Position numbers and translations under genes: made by a program
In this document: positions 1-9,100 of the stretch, one piece after another
Layout of the letters: every line of letters starts with the position of its first letter
How positions within the stretch are numbered: position 1 is the first letter of the stretch
Origin: a bacterium
GTDB taxonomy: Bacteria > Elusimicrobiota > Elusimicrobia > UBA1565 > UBA9628
Length of the DNA: 47,853 bases
NCBI GenBank assembly: GCA_021806745.1
Contig: JAJZQS010000006.1
Coordinates: forward strand, 1-47,853
Direction: 5' to 3'
Notes under the pieces: generated by a model
Database searches by the model: none
Told to the model about the DNA's origin: nothing
What the model saw: only the letters and a program-made list of their open reading frames with translations

Positions 1-72
1 CGCGCGCTCTTTGCCGAAGTTTTACCGATGCGGGCTTGATTTTCCTGAAGCGTAAGTCTATGCTTGGCGCGT

Positions 73-1131
73 ATGGCAGACACCATAGAGCTTGCGACCT
101 TGCTTTCGGACGTCGTCTCGCGCGGCGGATCCGACCTGCACTTGATCCACGGAATACCGCCCATCGCGCGCATCGCCGGGGAGATCGGCGCTCTGCCCTA
201 TCCGGCGATGTCCTCGGAGGCCATCTACAAACTGCTGGAGCCCTTCCTGCACGAGGCCCACAAGACCACCTTCAAAAACGAGATGCGCATCAACTTCTCG
301 CAGACCATCGCCGAGGTCGGACGCTTCCGCTTCAACGTCTATCTCGCCGTGGGCACGGTCGGCGCGACCATTCGCGTCATCCCGACCAAGACCTACCCTC
401 TGTCGTCGCTGGGCCTGCCGCCGGTCGTCGGCAACCTGGCCTACCGCAAGTCGGGCATCATTTTCGTCACGGGCTCCACCGGCTCGGGCAAAAGCACCAC
501 GATGGCCGCGATGCTGGAATGGATCAACCAGACCGGGCGCCCGGGCAAGATCATCACCATCGAAGACCCCATCGAGACCATCTTCAAGCCCTGCCGCTCG
601 ATCTTCGTCCAACGCGAGGTCGGCGTCGACACGCTCTCCTTCGACGTCGGCATCATGGACTCCCTGCGCCAGGACCCCGACATCCTGTGCGTCGGCGAGA
701 TGCGCGACGCCGCTTCCATTCGCGCCGCGCTTTTGGCCGCCGAGACGGGACACTTGGTCATGACCACGCTTCACACCCGCGACGCCTCCAAGACCGCTCA
801 GCGCATCATCACCGCCGTGCCCAACGCCGACCAGGATTCCCTGCGCGAGCAACTGGCCGGCACGCTCGAGGCCGTCATCTCCCAGGAACTGTTGCCGCGC
901 GCCGACGGCAAGGGCTTGGTGGTGTCTTGCGAAATCCTCATCGCCACTCCCGCGGTGCGCCAACTCATCCGCGAGAACAAAATCGAGTCCATCAACGACG
1001 CCATCCAGGCCGGCGCGCAGGCCGGGATGATCTCGCGCGACGCCTCGATCAAGAACCTCTATCTCAAAAAGCTCATCACGATGGAGACCGCCGTCGAGCA
1101 CATGCGCAACCCGGACCTGCTCAACCGCTGA
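73..1131 (+). CDS. pilT: PilT/PilU-type twitching motility ATPase
   Basis: Cytoplasmic hexameric ATPase that powers retraction of type IV pili. Of 352 residues, the N-terminal PAS-like part (about 1-115) precedes a RecA-like core. Walker A is GSTGSGKSTT near residue 134, the IEDPIE Walker-B/Asp box is near 162, GEMRD follows, and the His box TLHTRDASKTAQR is near 231. The retraction-type motif AVRQLIREN lies in the C-terminal part, which favours PilT/PilU over the PilB extension ATPase. A TTG start at 64 is possible, but ATG 73 gives the usual MADTIEL-like start. No clear Shine-Dalgarno sequence precedes it. The stop overlaps the next start (ATGA). No other pilus genes are in view, so PilT and PilU cannot be separated. 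Confidence 0.93.
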   Translation: MADTIELATLLSDVVSRGGSDLHLIHGIPPIARIAGEIGALPYPAMSSEAIYKLLEPFLHEAHKTTFKNEMRINFSQTIAEVGRFRFNVYLAVGTVGATIRVIPTKTYPLSSLGLPPVVGNLAYRKSGIIFVTGSTGSGKSTTMAAMLEWINQTGRPGKIITIEDPIETIFKPCRSIFVQREVGVDTLSFDVGIMDSLRQDPDILCVGEMRDAASIRAALLAAETGHLVMTTLHTRDASKTAQRIITAVPNADQDSLREQLAGTLEAVISQELLPRADGKGLVVSCEILIATPAVRQLIRENKIESINDAIQAGAQAGMISRDASIKNLYLKKLITMETAVEHMRNPDLLNR

Positions 1132-1937
1132 TGGAAGGCGATCTCGCGCGCGCCGCGCCCGACGACGCGCAGCCGCTGGCCGCGCGCGAGGAAGGCTGCG
1201 CGTTGCTGTTGACGCTCAATCGTCCCCCCGGCAACACGCTGACGGTCGCCGTCTTGCGCGAGCTCCGCGCGCGCGTCGCAGAGGCCGCGAGCCGCGCCGC
1301 GCCGCCCGCGCTGGTCCTGGAATCGGCGATCGACGGCTACTTCTCCAGCGGCATGGACCTCGACGAGATGCTGGCTCTGCCGCCCGAGCGCCGAGGGGAC
1401 TCCTTTGCCGCGCTCGCCGACGCCTACCGCGCCCTGCTCGCCTACCCCGCGCCGTGCGTGGCCGCGCTGTCGGGCTCGGCGCTTCTGGGCGGCTGGGTGC
1501 TGGCCATGGCCGCCGACTGGCGGCTGCTGGCCGATGACGCCAAGATCTCGCTGTCCGAGATTCGCGCAGGCATCGTGCCCACGCCGGCGCTGATCTCGCG
1601 GCTGTCCCGACTGTCCTCGTCGCCGGCTCTCGTCAAGGAGATGACGCTGCGCGGGCGCTCCATCGCCGCCCCGGAGGCGCTCGACGCCGGGCTTGTCGAC
1701 GAGGTCCTGCCCGCCGCCGAGGTCCGTCCCGCCGCGCGCGCGCAGGCCGCGCGCCTGATCAAGTCCGCGCCGCGCGCCTACGCGCGCGTCAAGGCCGCGC
1801 TCAACGCCGCCGACGCCGACGACGCTCTGTGGGCGCGCTCGCTGGCGGAATTCGGCGCGGTCTTCTCGGGAGAGGAGGCGCGCGAGGGCCTGTCGGCTTT
1901 CCGCGACAAGCGCAAGCCGCGCTGGCCCGCCCGATGA
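1131..1937 (+). CDS. Enoyl-CoA hydratase/isomerase family protein, probably delta3,delta2-enoyl-CoA isomerase-like
   Basis: A 268-residue crotonase-fold protein. FSSGMDLDEM, near residue 70, is the first oxyanion-hole segment. SALLGGWVLAMAADWRLLAD is the second. LSEIRAGIVPT follows, with a Glu where ECI-type isomerases place their catalytic acid. EALDAGLVDEVLP is a typical crotonase C-terminal motif. The long FSSGMDL...LLGG arrangement resembles mitochondrial ECI1 more than bacterial hydratases (family knowledge). It overlaps pilT by one base and the next gene by 4 bp, so it is probably translated with the following dienoyl-CoA-reductase-like SDR. That pairing suggests a role in oxidising unsaturated acyl-CoA. 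The exact substrate is an inference; plain hydratase activity is the alternative. Confidence 0.8.
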   Translation: MEGDLARAAPDDAQPLAAREEGCALLLTLNRPPGNTLTVAVLRELRARVAEAASRAAPPALVLESAIDGYFSSGMDLDEMLALPPERRGDSFAALADAYRALLAYPAPCVAALSGSALLGGWVLAMAADWRLLADDAKISLSEIRAGIVPTPALISRLSRLSSSPALVKEMTLRGRSIAAPEALDAGLVDEVLPAAEVRPAARAQAARLIKSAPRAYARVKAALNAADADDALWARSLAEFGAVFSGEEAREGLSAFRDKRKPRWPAR

Positions 1938-2773
1938 GCGCCACCTTCGCGCCTGAACTCCTGCGCGGACGCGTCGCCGTGGTCACCGGCGGAGGCAGCG
2001 GCATCGGCCTGGCCGTCGCGCGCGAACTCGCCGCGCACGGCGCCGAAGTCGTGCTGGCCGCGCGCGACGCGGCACGCCTGGAGGAGGCCGCGCGCCGCGT
2101 CGCGTCCGAGACCGGGCGTCGCGCGCTGGCCGTCGCCGCCGACGTGTCCGACCCCCGCTCGGTCGAGGCGCTGTTCGCGCGCGTCGACGCCGAGTTCGGG
2201 CGCGTCGACGTCCTTGTCAACGGCGCGGCGGCCAATTTCGTGCGCCCGTCCGAGACGCTGACGGCCGTGCGCTTTCGCAAGGTCGTCGACATCGTGCTCC
2301 AGGGCACATTTTCCTGCTCGCTGGCGGCGGGACGGCGCATGCTCGCGCGCGGCGAGGGTTCCATCGTCAACCTCGTCGCCTCCTACGCGTGGACCGGCGC
2401 GCCGGGGTTTCTCCCGTCTGCCGCGGCCAAGGCCGGCGTCGTCGCGCTGACGCGCACGCTCGGCGTCGAATGGGCGCCGCGCGGCGTGCGCGTCAACGCG
2501 GTCTGTCCCGGGCTCATCGACACGCCGCAGTCGCGCGAGCGCCTGTGGCCGGAGGAATGGATGCGCGAGGAACTTCTGTCCGGCGTGCCCGCGCGGCGCT
2601 TCGGCTCGCTATCCGACGTCGCCGACGCCGTCCTCTACCTGTGCGCTCCGGCCACGCGCTACGTCGGCGGCGAGGTCCTCGTCGTCGACGGCGGCTCCTC
2701 GACGGGCGGCGTGCCCTACCTGCGCTTCGTCGAGAAGGCCGGGCGGGTGCGCCGGCGGCCCGCCAAAGAGTGA
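1934..2773 (+). CDS. SDR-family oxidoreductase resembling 2,4-dienoyl-CoA reductase
   Basis: A 279-residue short-chain dehydrogenase/reductase. The NAD(P)-binding motif TGGGSGIG is near residue 19, NGAAANF stands for the NNAG region, and RVNAVCPGLI lies in the C-terminal half. The usual catalytic YxxxK is replaced by SAAAK. Peroxisomal/mitochondrial 2,4-dienoyl-CoA reductases also lack that Tyr and share the NxAAxNF and GTF segments (family knowledge), so a dienoyl-CoA reductase role is favoured. The start ATG overlaps the upstream isomerase-like gene by 4 bp. Together they would make auxiliary beta-oxidation enzymes for unsaturated fatty acids. An ordinary 3-oxoacyl reductase is unlikely because of the missing Tyr. 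Confidence 0.8.
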   Translation: MSATFAPELLRGRVAVVTGGGSGIGLAVARELAAHGAEVVLAARDAARLEEAARRVASETGRRALAVAADVSDPRSVEALFARVDAEFGRVDVLVNGAAANFVRPSETLTAVRFRKVVDIVLQGTFSCSLAAGRRMLARGEGSIVNLVASYAWTGAPGFLPSAAAKAGVVALTRTLGVEWAPRGVRVNAVCPGLIDTPQSRERLWPEEWMREELLSGVPARRFGSLSDVADAVLYLCAPATRYVGGEVLVVDGGSSTGGVPYLRFVEKAGRVRRRPAKE

Positions 2774-2796
2774 GGGCTCCCCGCACGGGGAGCCCT
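2773..2796. terminator. Hairpin between convergent genes
   Basis: A perfect 10-bp stem (AGGGCTCCCC / GGGGAGCCCT) with a GCAC loop begins at the SDR stop codon. It sits between that gene and the convergent YtxH gene. There is no T-run on either side, so it may be a bidirectional stop or a pause/processing hairpin. Confidence 0.55.
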
Positions 2797-2816
2797 CGGA
2801 GCGTCGACGGCGGCGC

Positions 2817-3095
2817 TTACGCGGCCGCGTCGGCGTGGTGCTTGGCGTTGACCTCTCGGTAGGCGTCCTTGGCGGCCTTCGCGGCCGCGCCGAGGGCCTC
2901 CTTCTTGGCCAGCGACTCGTCCTTGAGCTTTTGAACCAATTCGTCTCCGCGCTCGCGGCGCTCACGCAGCCAATCCGCCAACTGCTCGCGCGTCTCGCTT
3001 CCCGCGCGCGGCGCGAACAGAACGCCCAGAGCCGCGCCCACCGCGGCTCCCGTCAAAAACAAAAGCACGCCCGTCCCGGTTTCGTTGTCGGCCAT
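2817..3095 (-). CDS. YtxH-domain protein
   Basis: A 92-residue protein. A short acidic N-terminus is followed by one membrane segment (about 10-28, GVLLFLTGAAVGAALGVLFA), then APRAGSETREQL, the hallmark of YtxH/GvpP-like proteins. An Ala/Lys/Glu-rich amphipathic helix follows. The family is small, membrane-anchored, and often stress- or envelope-associated; its biochemical role is unknown. GGGAGG lies 8-9 bases before the ATG, and there is a good promoter upstream. It is separated by about 90 bp from the upstream coiled-coil gene on the same strand and is likely its own transcript. Confidence 0.85.
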   Translation of the reverse strand: MADNETGTGVLLFLTGAAVGAALGVLFAPRAGSETREQLADWLRERRERGDELVQKLKDESLAKKEALGAAAKAAKDAYREVNAKHHADAAA

Positions 3096-3141
3096 GACAC
3101 ACCTCCCTGCGTCGTCGGCCCGTCGCCGGGCCTCGGACTCT

Positions 3142-3171
3142 ATGATGACACCGCGCGGGGGGCGCTGTCAA
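3142..3171 (-). promoter_or_regulatory. Sigma70-type promoter for the YtxH gene
   Basis: On the minus strand, a perfect TTGACA (plus 3166-3171), an 18-bp spacer and CATCAT (plus 3142-3147) lie about 47 bp before the start codon. The GC-rich spacer makes strength hard to judge. Confidence 0.5.
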
Positions 3172-3183
3172 CGCTCGCGCGCG

Positions 3184-5034
3184 TCAGCTTCCGCGCTCGC
3201 GTCGCTCCTCGAGATCGCGCTCGCGCTCCTCCAATCGCCGCTCGCGCTCGTCGAGGGCGAGTCGGCGCTGGCGCGCGGCCGCGTCGTCGGCGGCGCGCCG
3301 GGCCGCCAGGGCCTTCTCGCGCTGCTCGTCGCGCAGCGCGAAGACTTCCTCGCGACGCGCGCCGGCGCGCTCGAGCTCGCGCGCCAGTTCCGCCGCGGCG
3401 GCCAGGCTCGCCTCCTCGCGCAGGCGGGCGCTCTCGGCCTCGCGCAGGCGCTCGCGCTCGGCCAGGGCCGCGCGAAGCTTCGCGGCCTCGGCGTCCGCGG
3501 CGGCCAGCCGACGGCTCTCGGCTTGCTGCGCGGCCAGGAGCTCTTGAAGCCCGGCCTCGCGCTCGGCGGCCTGCCGCGCGCGCCGCTCGGCGTCGTCGAC
3601 GCGCGCTCGCGCCGTCTCCTCGACGGTACGCCGCCGGAGCTCGAACTGCGCGGCCATCCCCTCTCTCTGGGCCTCGCCGGCCCGGCGCAACTCCTCGATC
3701 ATCTCCAGCCGACGGCGCTCGAACTCCGCCGTCAACTCGAAGCCGCGCTTGGCCGACTCGGCGTCCAGGGCGGCCCGCTCCGCGCGCAGGCGCTCCTCGG
3801 CCTCGCTGCGCGCGCGCGCCGCCTCCTGGCGCGCCGCGGCGACCGCCGCGTCCGCCTCCGCCTTCACGCGGGCGTAGAATTGGTCTTGCGCGCGCACCCG
3901 CTCGGCCTCGCGCGCGGCGTCAAGCGCCAAAAGCTCGCGCTCGCGCGCCTGAGCCAGGCTCTGCGCCTCCTCGCGCTTGGCGGCGTACTCGGCCTCGAGC
4001 GCCTCGCGGCGCGCGGACGCCTCGCGCTCCAGCTCCTCTCGCCGGGCCGCCAGCGCCTCCTCGCTTGCGCGCGCCAGCGCCTCGGCGCGCGCGGCGGCCT
4101 CGCTTTCGAGCTCCTGGCGGCGCGCCTGCAGCAGCGCCTCGACTTGCGCGCTGCGATCGGCCAGCTGCCGCGCGCGCTCGTCGAACTGCCGGTGCGCCGC
4201 CTCGTCGAGTTGCGCGCGCGACTCCTGCGCGCGCTTCCAGAGGCCGGACTCGAGCTGCGACCAGCGCGCCTGCAGTTCGGCCTCACGGCGCTGGTAGCGT
4301 TCGACGAGGTCTTTCTCCTTGAGCCCGTACTCGCGCGCCAACTCCTCGCGCGCGCTCGCCAGGCGCGCCTCGGCGTCCTTTCTCTCGCTTTCAAGTTGCG
4401 CGCGCACCTCTTGCAGTTCGGCGCGCAACGCCTGCGCCGAAGCCGCCGCTCGCTGGCTTTGCTCTCGGTGCTCGGCCAAGGCCGCGGAGATCTCCCCCTC
4501 GCGTGCGCGGCGCAGGCGCTCGACGAGTTCGAGCTCGCGCGCGGCGTCTTCGCGCGCGGCGTCGCGCTCGCGCCGCAACTGCGCCAGCGCCGCGTCGCGC
4601 GTCTCAAGATCGCGCCGCAACTCCTTCCACGCCTCGTCTTTGTCCCGTCGCGCCAGCTCCATCGCGGTCAAGTCCGCGCGCAGGCGCGAGACGGTCTCCT
4701 CGACGGCCCGCCGCTCGTCTTGCGCTTGCGCGCGGGCTTCCTGGCGCGCCTCCAGGCGGGCCTCGGCCTTCCAGCGCTCCCGCTCCTGCGCCGCGCGCCG
4801 CCGCTCCTCCTCCCAGCCCTGCGACGCCTTTTCCCATTGCGCCAGGCGCGCCTCCAACTGCTCCACGCGCGAGGACAACTCCCGGCTGCGCGCGCTCTCT
4901 TCCCGCGCGGTCGCCTTCAGCGACGCGTTGGCGTCTTGAAGATCGCGGATGGTGGCCAGCGCGCCGCGAATCGCCAGCCGCGCGGCGTCGAGGCTGTTGA
5001 TGTCGCGCAGGGACTTCTCGTCGAATGACTCCAT
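3184..5034 (-). CDS. Long coiled-coil protein of unknown function
   Basis: A 616-residue protein. After a short N-terminal segment (about 1-35, MESFDEKSLRDINSLDAARL) almost the whole length is Glu/Arg/Ala/Gln-rich heptad sequence, broken only by a few Ala/Leu-rich patches. There is no signal peptide, membrane segment or catalytic motif. Such proteins are usually cytoskeletal, scaffolding or polar-organising factors, but nothing here assigns a function. It has its own upstream region, divergent from the gene at 5163. Codon bias leaves the opposite strand open for nearly 2 kb; that antisense frame is a by-product. Automatic annotation may call it SMC-like or tropomyosin-like, but there is no ATPase head. 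Confidence 0.75.
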   Translation of the reverse strand: MESFDEKSLRDINSLDAARLAIRGALATIRDLQDANASLKATAREESARSRELSSRVEQLEARLAQWEKASQGWEEERRRAAQERERWKAEARLEARQEARAQAQDERRAVEETVSRLRADLTAMELARRDKDEAWKELRRDLETRDAALAQLRRERDAAREDAARELELVERLRRAREGEISAALAEHREQSQRAAASAQALRAELQEVRAQLESERKDAEARLASAREELAREYGLKEKDLVERYQRREAELQARWSQLESGLWKRAQESRAQLDEAAHRQFDERARQLADRSAQVEALLQARRQELESEAAARAEALARASEEALAARREELEREASARREALEAEYAAKREEAQSLAQARERELLALDAAREAERVRAQDQFYARVKAEADAAVAAARQEAARARSEAEERLRAERAALDAESAKRGFELTAEFERRRLEMIEELRRAGEAQREGMAAQFELRRRTVEETARARVDDAERRARQAAEREAGLQELLAAQQAESRRLAAADAEAAKLRAALAERERLREAESARLREEASLAAAAELARELERAGARREEVFALRDEQREKALAARRAADDAAARQRRLALDERERRLEERERDLEERRERGS

Positions 5035-5089
5035 CGCGGCGATTGTAGCGCGCCGTTGTTGCGGAAAAATGGACGGCGCGGCGGGGTTA

Positions 5090-5118
5090 TGGACGCCGCG
5101 GGAAGAATCCGCTACACT
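5090..5118 (+). promoter_or_regulatory. Probable promoter of the 5163 gene
   Basis: TGGACG (5090-5095), a 17-bp spacer and TACACT (5113-5118), each 4/6 to consensus, lie about 45 bp before the ATG. The gene has a strong GGAGGAG ribosome site. The call is weak and rests on spacing. Confidence 0.35.
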
Positions 5119-5162
5119 GTATAGGACGCCGCGCGCGGGCGCGACCCGCGCGGGAGGAGAGC

Positions 5163-6062
5163 ATGACTTCCGAGACCAAGCCTCAGAAGCTTCAGGTGAC
5201 GGCCGTGGCCGACGGCGTCGTGCGCGTGAAAGTGCCTCAAGGGCGGGGATTCTTCAAGATCGCCGTCGAGAAGCGCCACGGCGAGGCCAATTCGCTGTTT
5301 TTGGAGGTCAACGGCGCGCGCAAATTCGAAGTCGGCAACGATTGCGACACCTGCCACTTCTGGTTCAAGATGCTCCAGGAGCCCCGTCTGTCGACTTCGC
5401 GCAAGATCGCCAATCTCCCCAAGACCATCCAGTTGCCCCGGCCCGTGGACGAGTCCCTGGTCCAGGAGTTGGCGCCGATGCTCGACTTGATGGAGAAAGG
5501 TGAATACCTGGTCTTCGAGACCTCGGTGAACCTCGCCGGCCCATACGATTACGACGACGAGGCCTCCTATTTTTTCCAGAGCGAGTTCCAGGAACTCTGG
5601 AACATCCAAGACCCCAAGGAAGAGGGACTGCTGTCGGGCTGGGAGCACTACGAGTGCCAGCGCCCTCGGGCGTTTCGCCACGGCGACGCGGGCCTGGTGG
5701 AAAAGCAGTTCGACTTCATCGTCCCACTGGTGCCGCGCGCGGCGCTGAAAGAGGAATACATCAAGCTCTACCAGCAGATGATCCAAAACGGCGATCGCCC
5801 GCGCGTGCTGATGCTGGGGCTCTATCAGCGCCCGCTCCCGGCTCCCGTCAAGAAAGGAAGCTCCAAGACCGCGCACTCCTTCTTCGGCGGCTTCCTGCTC
5901 GACGGCCACCACAAGGTCGCCGCCTATCGGCGCGCGGGCGTGCCCGCGAAATTCCTGGTCATCCTCTCGCCCAAGGCCAGCAAGTATGCGCTGCTTCCCG
6001 GCGAGAAGGGGCCGGCGCAGGCCCGGTTGGAAGAGCGCCTGGCGGCGCTCAAGCCTTCCTAA
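5163..6062 (+). CDS. Unrecognised cytoplasmic protein with ParB/sulfiredoxin-like DGHHK motif
   Basis: A 299-residue soluble protein with no signal peptide. A C-x2-C pair (DCDTCHFWF, near residue 60) could bind metal. In the C-terminal third, GFLLDGHHKVAAYRRAGVP matches the DGHHR motif of ParB/sulfiredoxin-fold nucleotide-binding proteins (family knowledge). The middle is acidic and aromatic-rich and unfamiliar. The start is supported by GGGAGGAG 6 bp upstream. It stands alone between divergent and downstream promoters. I do not recognise the family; a nucleotide-binding or kinase-like role for the C-terminal motif is only a hint. Confidence 0.7.
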   Translation: MTSETKPQKLQVTAVADGVVRVKVPQGRGFFKIAVEKRHGEANSLFLEVNGARKFEVGNDCDTCHFWFKMLQEPRLSTSRKIANLPKTIQLPRPVDESLVQELAPMLDLMEKGEYLVFETSVNLAGPYDYDDEASYFFQSEFQELWNIQDPKEEGLLSGWEHYECQRPRAFRHGDAGLVEKQFDFIVPLVPRAALKEEYIKLYQQMIQNGDRPRVLMLGLYQRPLPAPVKKGSSKTAHSFFGGFLLDGHHKVAAYRRAGVPAKFLVILSPKASKYALLPGEKGPAQARLEERLAALKPS

Positions 6063-6070
6063 GATAGAGG

Positions 6071-6099
6071 TTGACCGCCGTCCGCCTCGGGGCTATACT
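6071..6099 (+). promoter_or_regulatory. Strong sigma70-type promoter
   Basis: TTGACC (6071-6076), exactly 17 bp, then TATACT (6094-6099). The predicted start is near 6106, immediately before the palindromic leader upstream of the 6175 gene. Confidence 0.7.
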
Positions 6100-6110
6100 C
6101 GTGGCGGGAA

Positions 6111-6168
6111 TTAGGTCTTTAGTCCCATGGCGCCATGGGACCTTGGTCCTTGAACCCGGAGGGTCGAG
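6111..6168 (+). promoter_or_regulatory. Structured 5' leader with a 20-bp perfect palindrome
   Basis: The leader contains the perfect palindrome GTCCCATGGCGCCATGGGAC (6122-6141), followed by the overlapping dyad GGACC-TT-GGTCC and CGGAGGG just before the start. AGGTC at 6113-6117 could pair instead with GACCT at 6139-6143, so two exclusive folds are possible. A related arrangement (TAGGTC, GTCCC, GGGACC, CGGAGGG) precedes the MscS gene near 14729. It may be a regulatory leader RNA; the ligand or function is unknown. Confidence 0.45.
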
Positions 6169-6174
6169 AGGTCT

Positions 6175-9100
6175 ATGCTCAGGGCGATGATGACACGACG
6201 AGGACTCGCCGCGGCGGCTGCGCTCGTCGCCGTCATGGGCGCGAGTCGCGCGCGCGCCGACGACGCCGCACGGTTTTCCAACCGCACGGCCGCGATCATC
6301 GATGTCCGCCGAGAAGCGCTTGAACGCAGGATCAAGGCGGTTCTGGACGGCGCGAGCTCCACTCCCATGGCGGATCTGCGAGAGCAATTCTCCGCTCTGG
6401 AGGCGGACTTCAGGCTCGCCCGGACGATCCCGCCCGACCAGCGCGATGCCCTCGCCAAACTGATGGCGGCCGACGCCCGGTTGCTCGAGGGCGGCAGCCA
6501 GGGGTTGCTGACCGACGGTCTCCCAAGACCTTATCCCGCCGGATCATTGCCTACGCGCGTGCCCGATGTCGGCGCGGCGTCCGTCGTTTATCGCAAAGCC
6601 AAGGCGGCCGCGCAAAACCCCGCGGCCGCCGCAAAGACCTTCGACAATCAAAAAAGTCGCTCGGCTGCGACCTCTGCGGCCTCGCGTCGTGTCGTGGCCC
6701 CGTCAAGTTCCAAGGAGGGCGATAGCGCGTCCTTCGCGTATGTCAAACCCGGAGACCCGCGCTACCGCTACACCAACGCCGCCCGCCTGTCCTTGCGCGG
6801 CTCCATTCCCGCCGCCTCCCCCGCTCCCGCGGCGCGCGCCGCCGCCGCCGCCGAGCCGCCGGACCAGGCCAACTGCGAACAGGCGCTCAACAACTCCCAT
6901 TGGTCGATCGAGAAGCTCTGCCGCTACAGCCCCATGGGCGCGGCCGCCCTGGGAGGGCTCGTCGACGCGCTCTACCAGCAGTTCTCCGGCAAGGGCCTGG
7001 TGATGAACATCGCGTTCATGCTGATGGGCATTCTCATGGGCGCGCTGACCGGCGGCGCGGGCATACTGATCAAGGCGCTGTTCGCTCTGGGCATGTCGAT
7101 ATGGGCCGTCTGGAAGATCGCCCCGCAAATCTACGAGGCGGTCAAGCAGCTTTGGAATTCCAAGGAAGGCTCCGTGGAGCGCTACGCCGCCATCCGCCAG
7201 CTCGCGGCGCTGGCCGGCGGCATCATGATCATGGCCCTGTTCACCCTCATCGGCGGCAAGCTCGGCAAGGCGATGCCGGAGGCGTTGGAATCCAAGCTCG
7301 GGGCGGTTTCCTCCGGCCTTTCTGCCCGCCTGCCCGCGGGCGTAAGCGCGATGATGGCCAAGTTCGGCGACATGTCCGCGCCCACCAAGATCGAGGGCGA
7401 GTCGCGCGTGGCCGAGGTCGCCGACAAACCCGCCCCCAAGGCGGTGCACAGCGCCGAAAAAGCCTACATGATCGTCAGCGAGGACGGCCGCGGCGCGCCC
7501 GAGGGCGCGCGCGCCGCCGAGGTCGCCAAGGAAACGGTGAGAGCGAGCCTGGAGAAGGCCCTCAAGCCCGGCGAGCGGCCGACCGTCGCCCAAGCCAAGG
7601 CCGTGCTGGCCGAGGCGTTGGTCAAAGCCGACGCCGCCGTGCGCGCCGAGCCCGCTACGGCGGGGCGCGCGCCGGTGGCGGACTTGGCCGTGGGCATCGT
7701 CGCGCGCGACGCTTCGGGAACCGAGACCTTGGTGTCGGCCAGCGCGGGCGAAAGCGGAATATTCCTCAAGCGCGGCGGAGAGCTCGTCGAACAGCGGCCG
7801 CCCCAGGAGCCTCTGGCCGAGTCGGGCTCGGCGATGAGGCGTTCTTTCATGGCGGAAAAATCCGCGGGCGAACTCGCCGGCCAGCGCGGCCCCGCGGCCG
7901 CCGTGCTGGAAGCCGAGCCCGCCGCGGCCGCCCCGCGCGCGGCCGAACCGTTGGGTTCGGAGAACTTCCGAGCGCCCGAGATCGTGGAGACGCCCCTCAA
8001 GCCTCGCGACACGGTGATCGCGGCCAGCGAACGCGCCTCCTCCGACATGCTCGCCGACAAAGCCGCGCCCGAGTCCGCGAACCTCGCTTCGGATGTCGCC
8101 GGCGAGCGCATGAGCCTGCGCGAGGAAACCCCGGTCGACGGCGAGGGCCGTCCCAGCGCCAGCGCCGAATTGACGATGCCGGAAAAACCCGGCCTGCTCG
8201 ACACTCTGATCAACAAGCTCGGCGATCGAGAAAGCGTCTACCGCGCCGCGGTCGCCTCGCAGTTGGCGAGCAACGCCGTCCCCGCTCCCCTGCCCTATGT
8301 CCCGCCGCCGCCCGCAAGCGCCGGCCAAGCCTCGTCGATTTTCTCCACGCCGAGCAAGCCGGCCGGCGGCGGCTCCACCGTCGTCGAGCCTTCGCAATCG
8401 CGCTCCGGCACGCCCGTCGTCGCCGCCTCCGCCGCCCCGGGAGCAGGCAATGCCTCGGGCAATGGCGCGCCGGCCGGCGGCGGCGGATCGTCGATGCCGT
8501 TCGGTCCTTCCGCAGGGGCGTCGGGCGGCGCGCCCGCCTCGCCGAACTCCCCCTCGCTGGCGGCTCCCGGCGGAAACTTCGACGGCTCCGGCGGCGGAGG
8601 CGGCGGTGGCGGCGCGGGAGGCTCCGGCGGCGGGGCGGGAGGCGCTTCGCCGGCCGCGCCGGCGGGCGCGTCGGCTCGCTCGACGCCGGCCGTCGCTGCG
8701 ACTCAGCCGAGTGATCAGGCCGTCGTTTCCGCGCCGTCGCCCGGCTTGCCGCCGATCGCTCCCGCGCGCAAAAAATCCGCGACCGCGCCGTCCCCCGGAC
8801 CGCTGGGCGGTCACGCCCCGGAACGCTCGCTCGCGTCTCGCTTCGACGGCTCTCAAATTTCGGGCGCGGCGCCGCGGGCGCCGGCGCCCAACCAGATGAT
8901 GCACGGCGTCGGCGGAGGAGGCGGCGGCGAGGGCGGACTTCCCCGCTTGGCCGGCTCGGCCCAGTCCGTTTCCCATCCCGCGGCCTCGGCCGAGGATCCG
9001 GCCTCCGCCGACGATGCCTCGCCGAGCGTCGCGGCGGCCGGCGACCGCGCGGTGGCGCCCGCCAACGGCGACGAGGACTACAACTACACCTATCTCGCGC

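Noticed and set aside
36-1130. Upstream extension of the enoyl-CoA isomerase frame across pilT
   Set aside because: It is out of phase with the clear PilT protein and is low-complexity Arg/His-rich. The real start is the ATG at 1131 overlapping the pilT stop.
3085-5028. 647-codon open frame on the plus strand opposite the coiled-coil gene
   Set aside because: Arg/Leu/Gly-rich antisense shadow of Glu/Arg/Ala-biased codons, with no domain and no ribosome site. The minus-strand protein has proper heptads and a sensible start.
8590-8645. Gly-rich run in the 1031-residue protein as a DNA tandem repeat array
   Set aside because: The codons for the Gly runs vary and no unit repeats precisely; it is low-complexity coding sequence.
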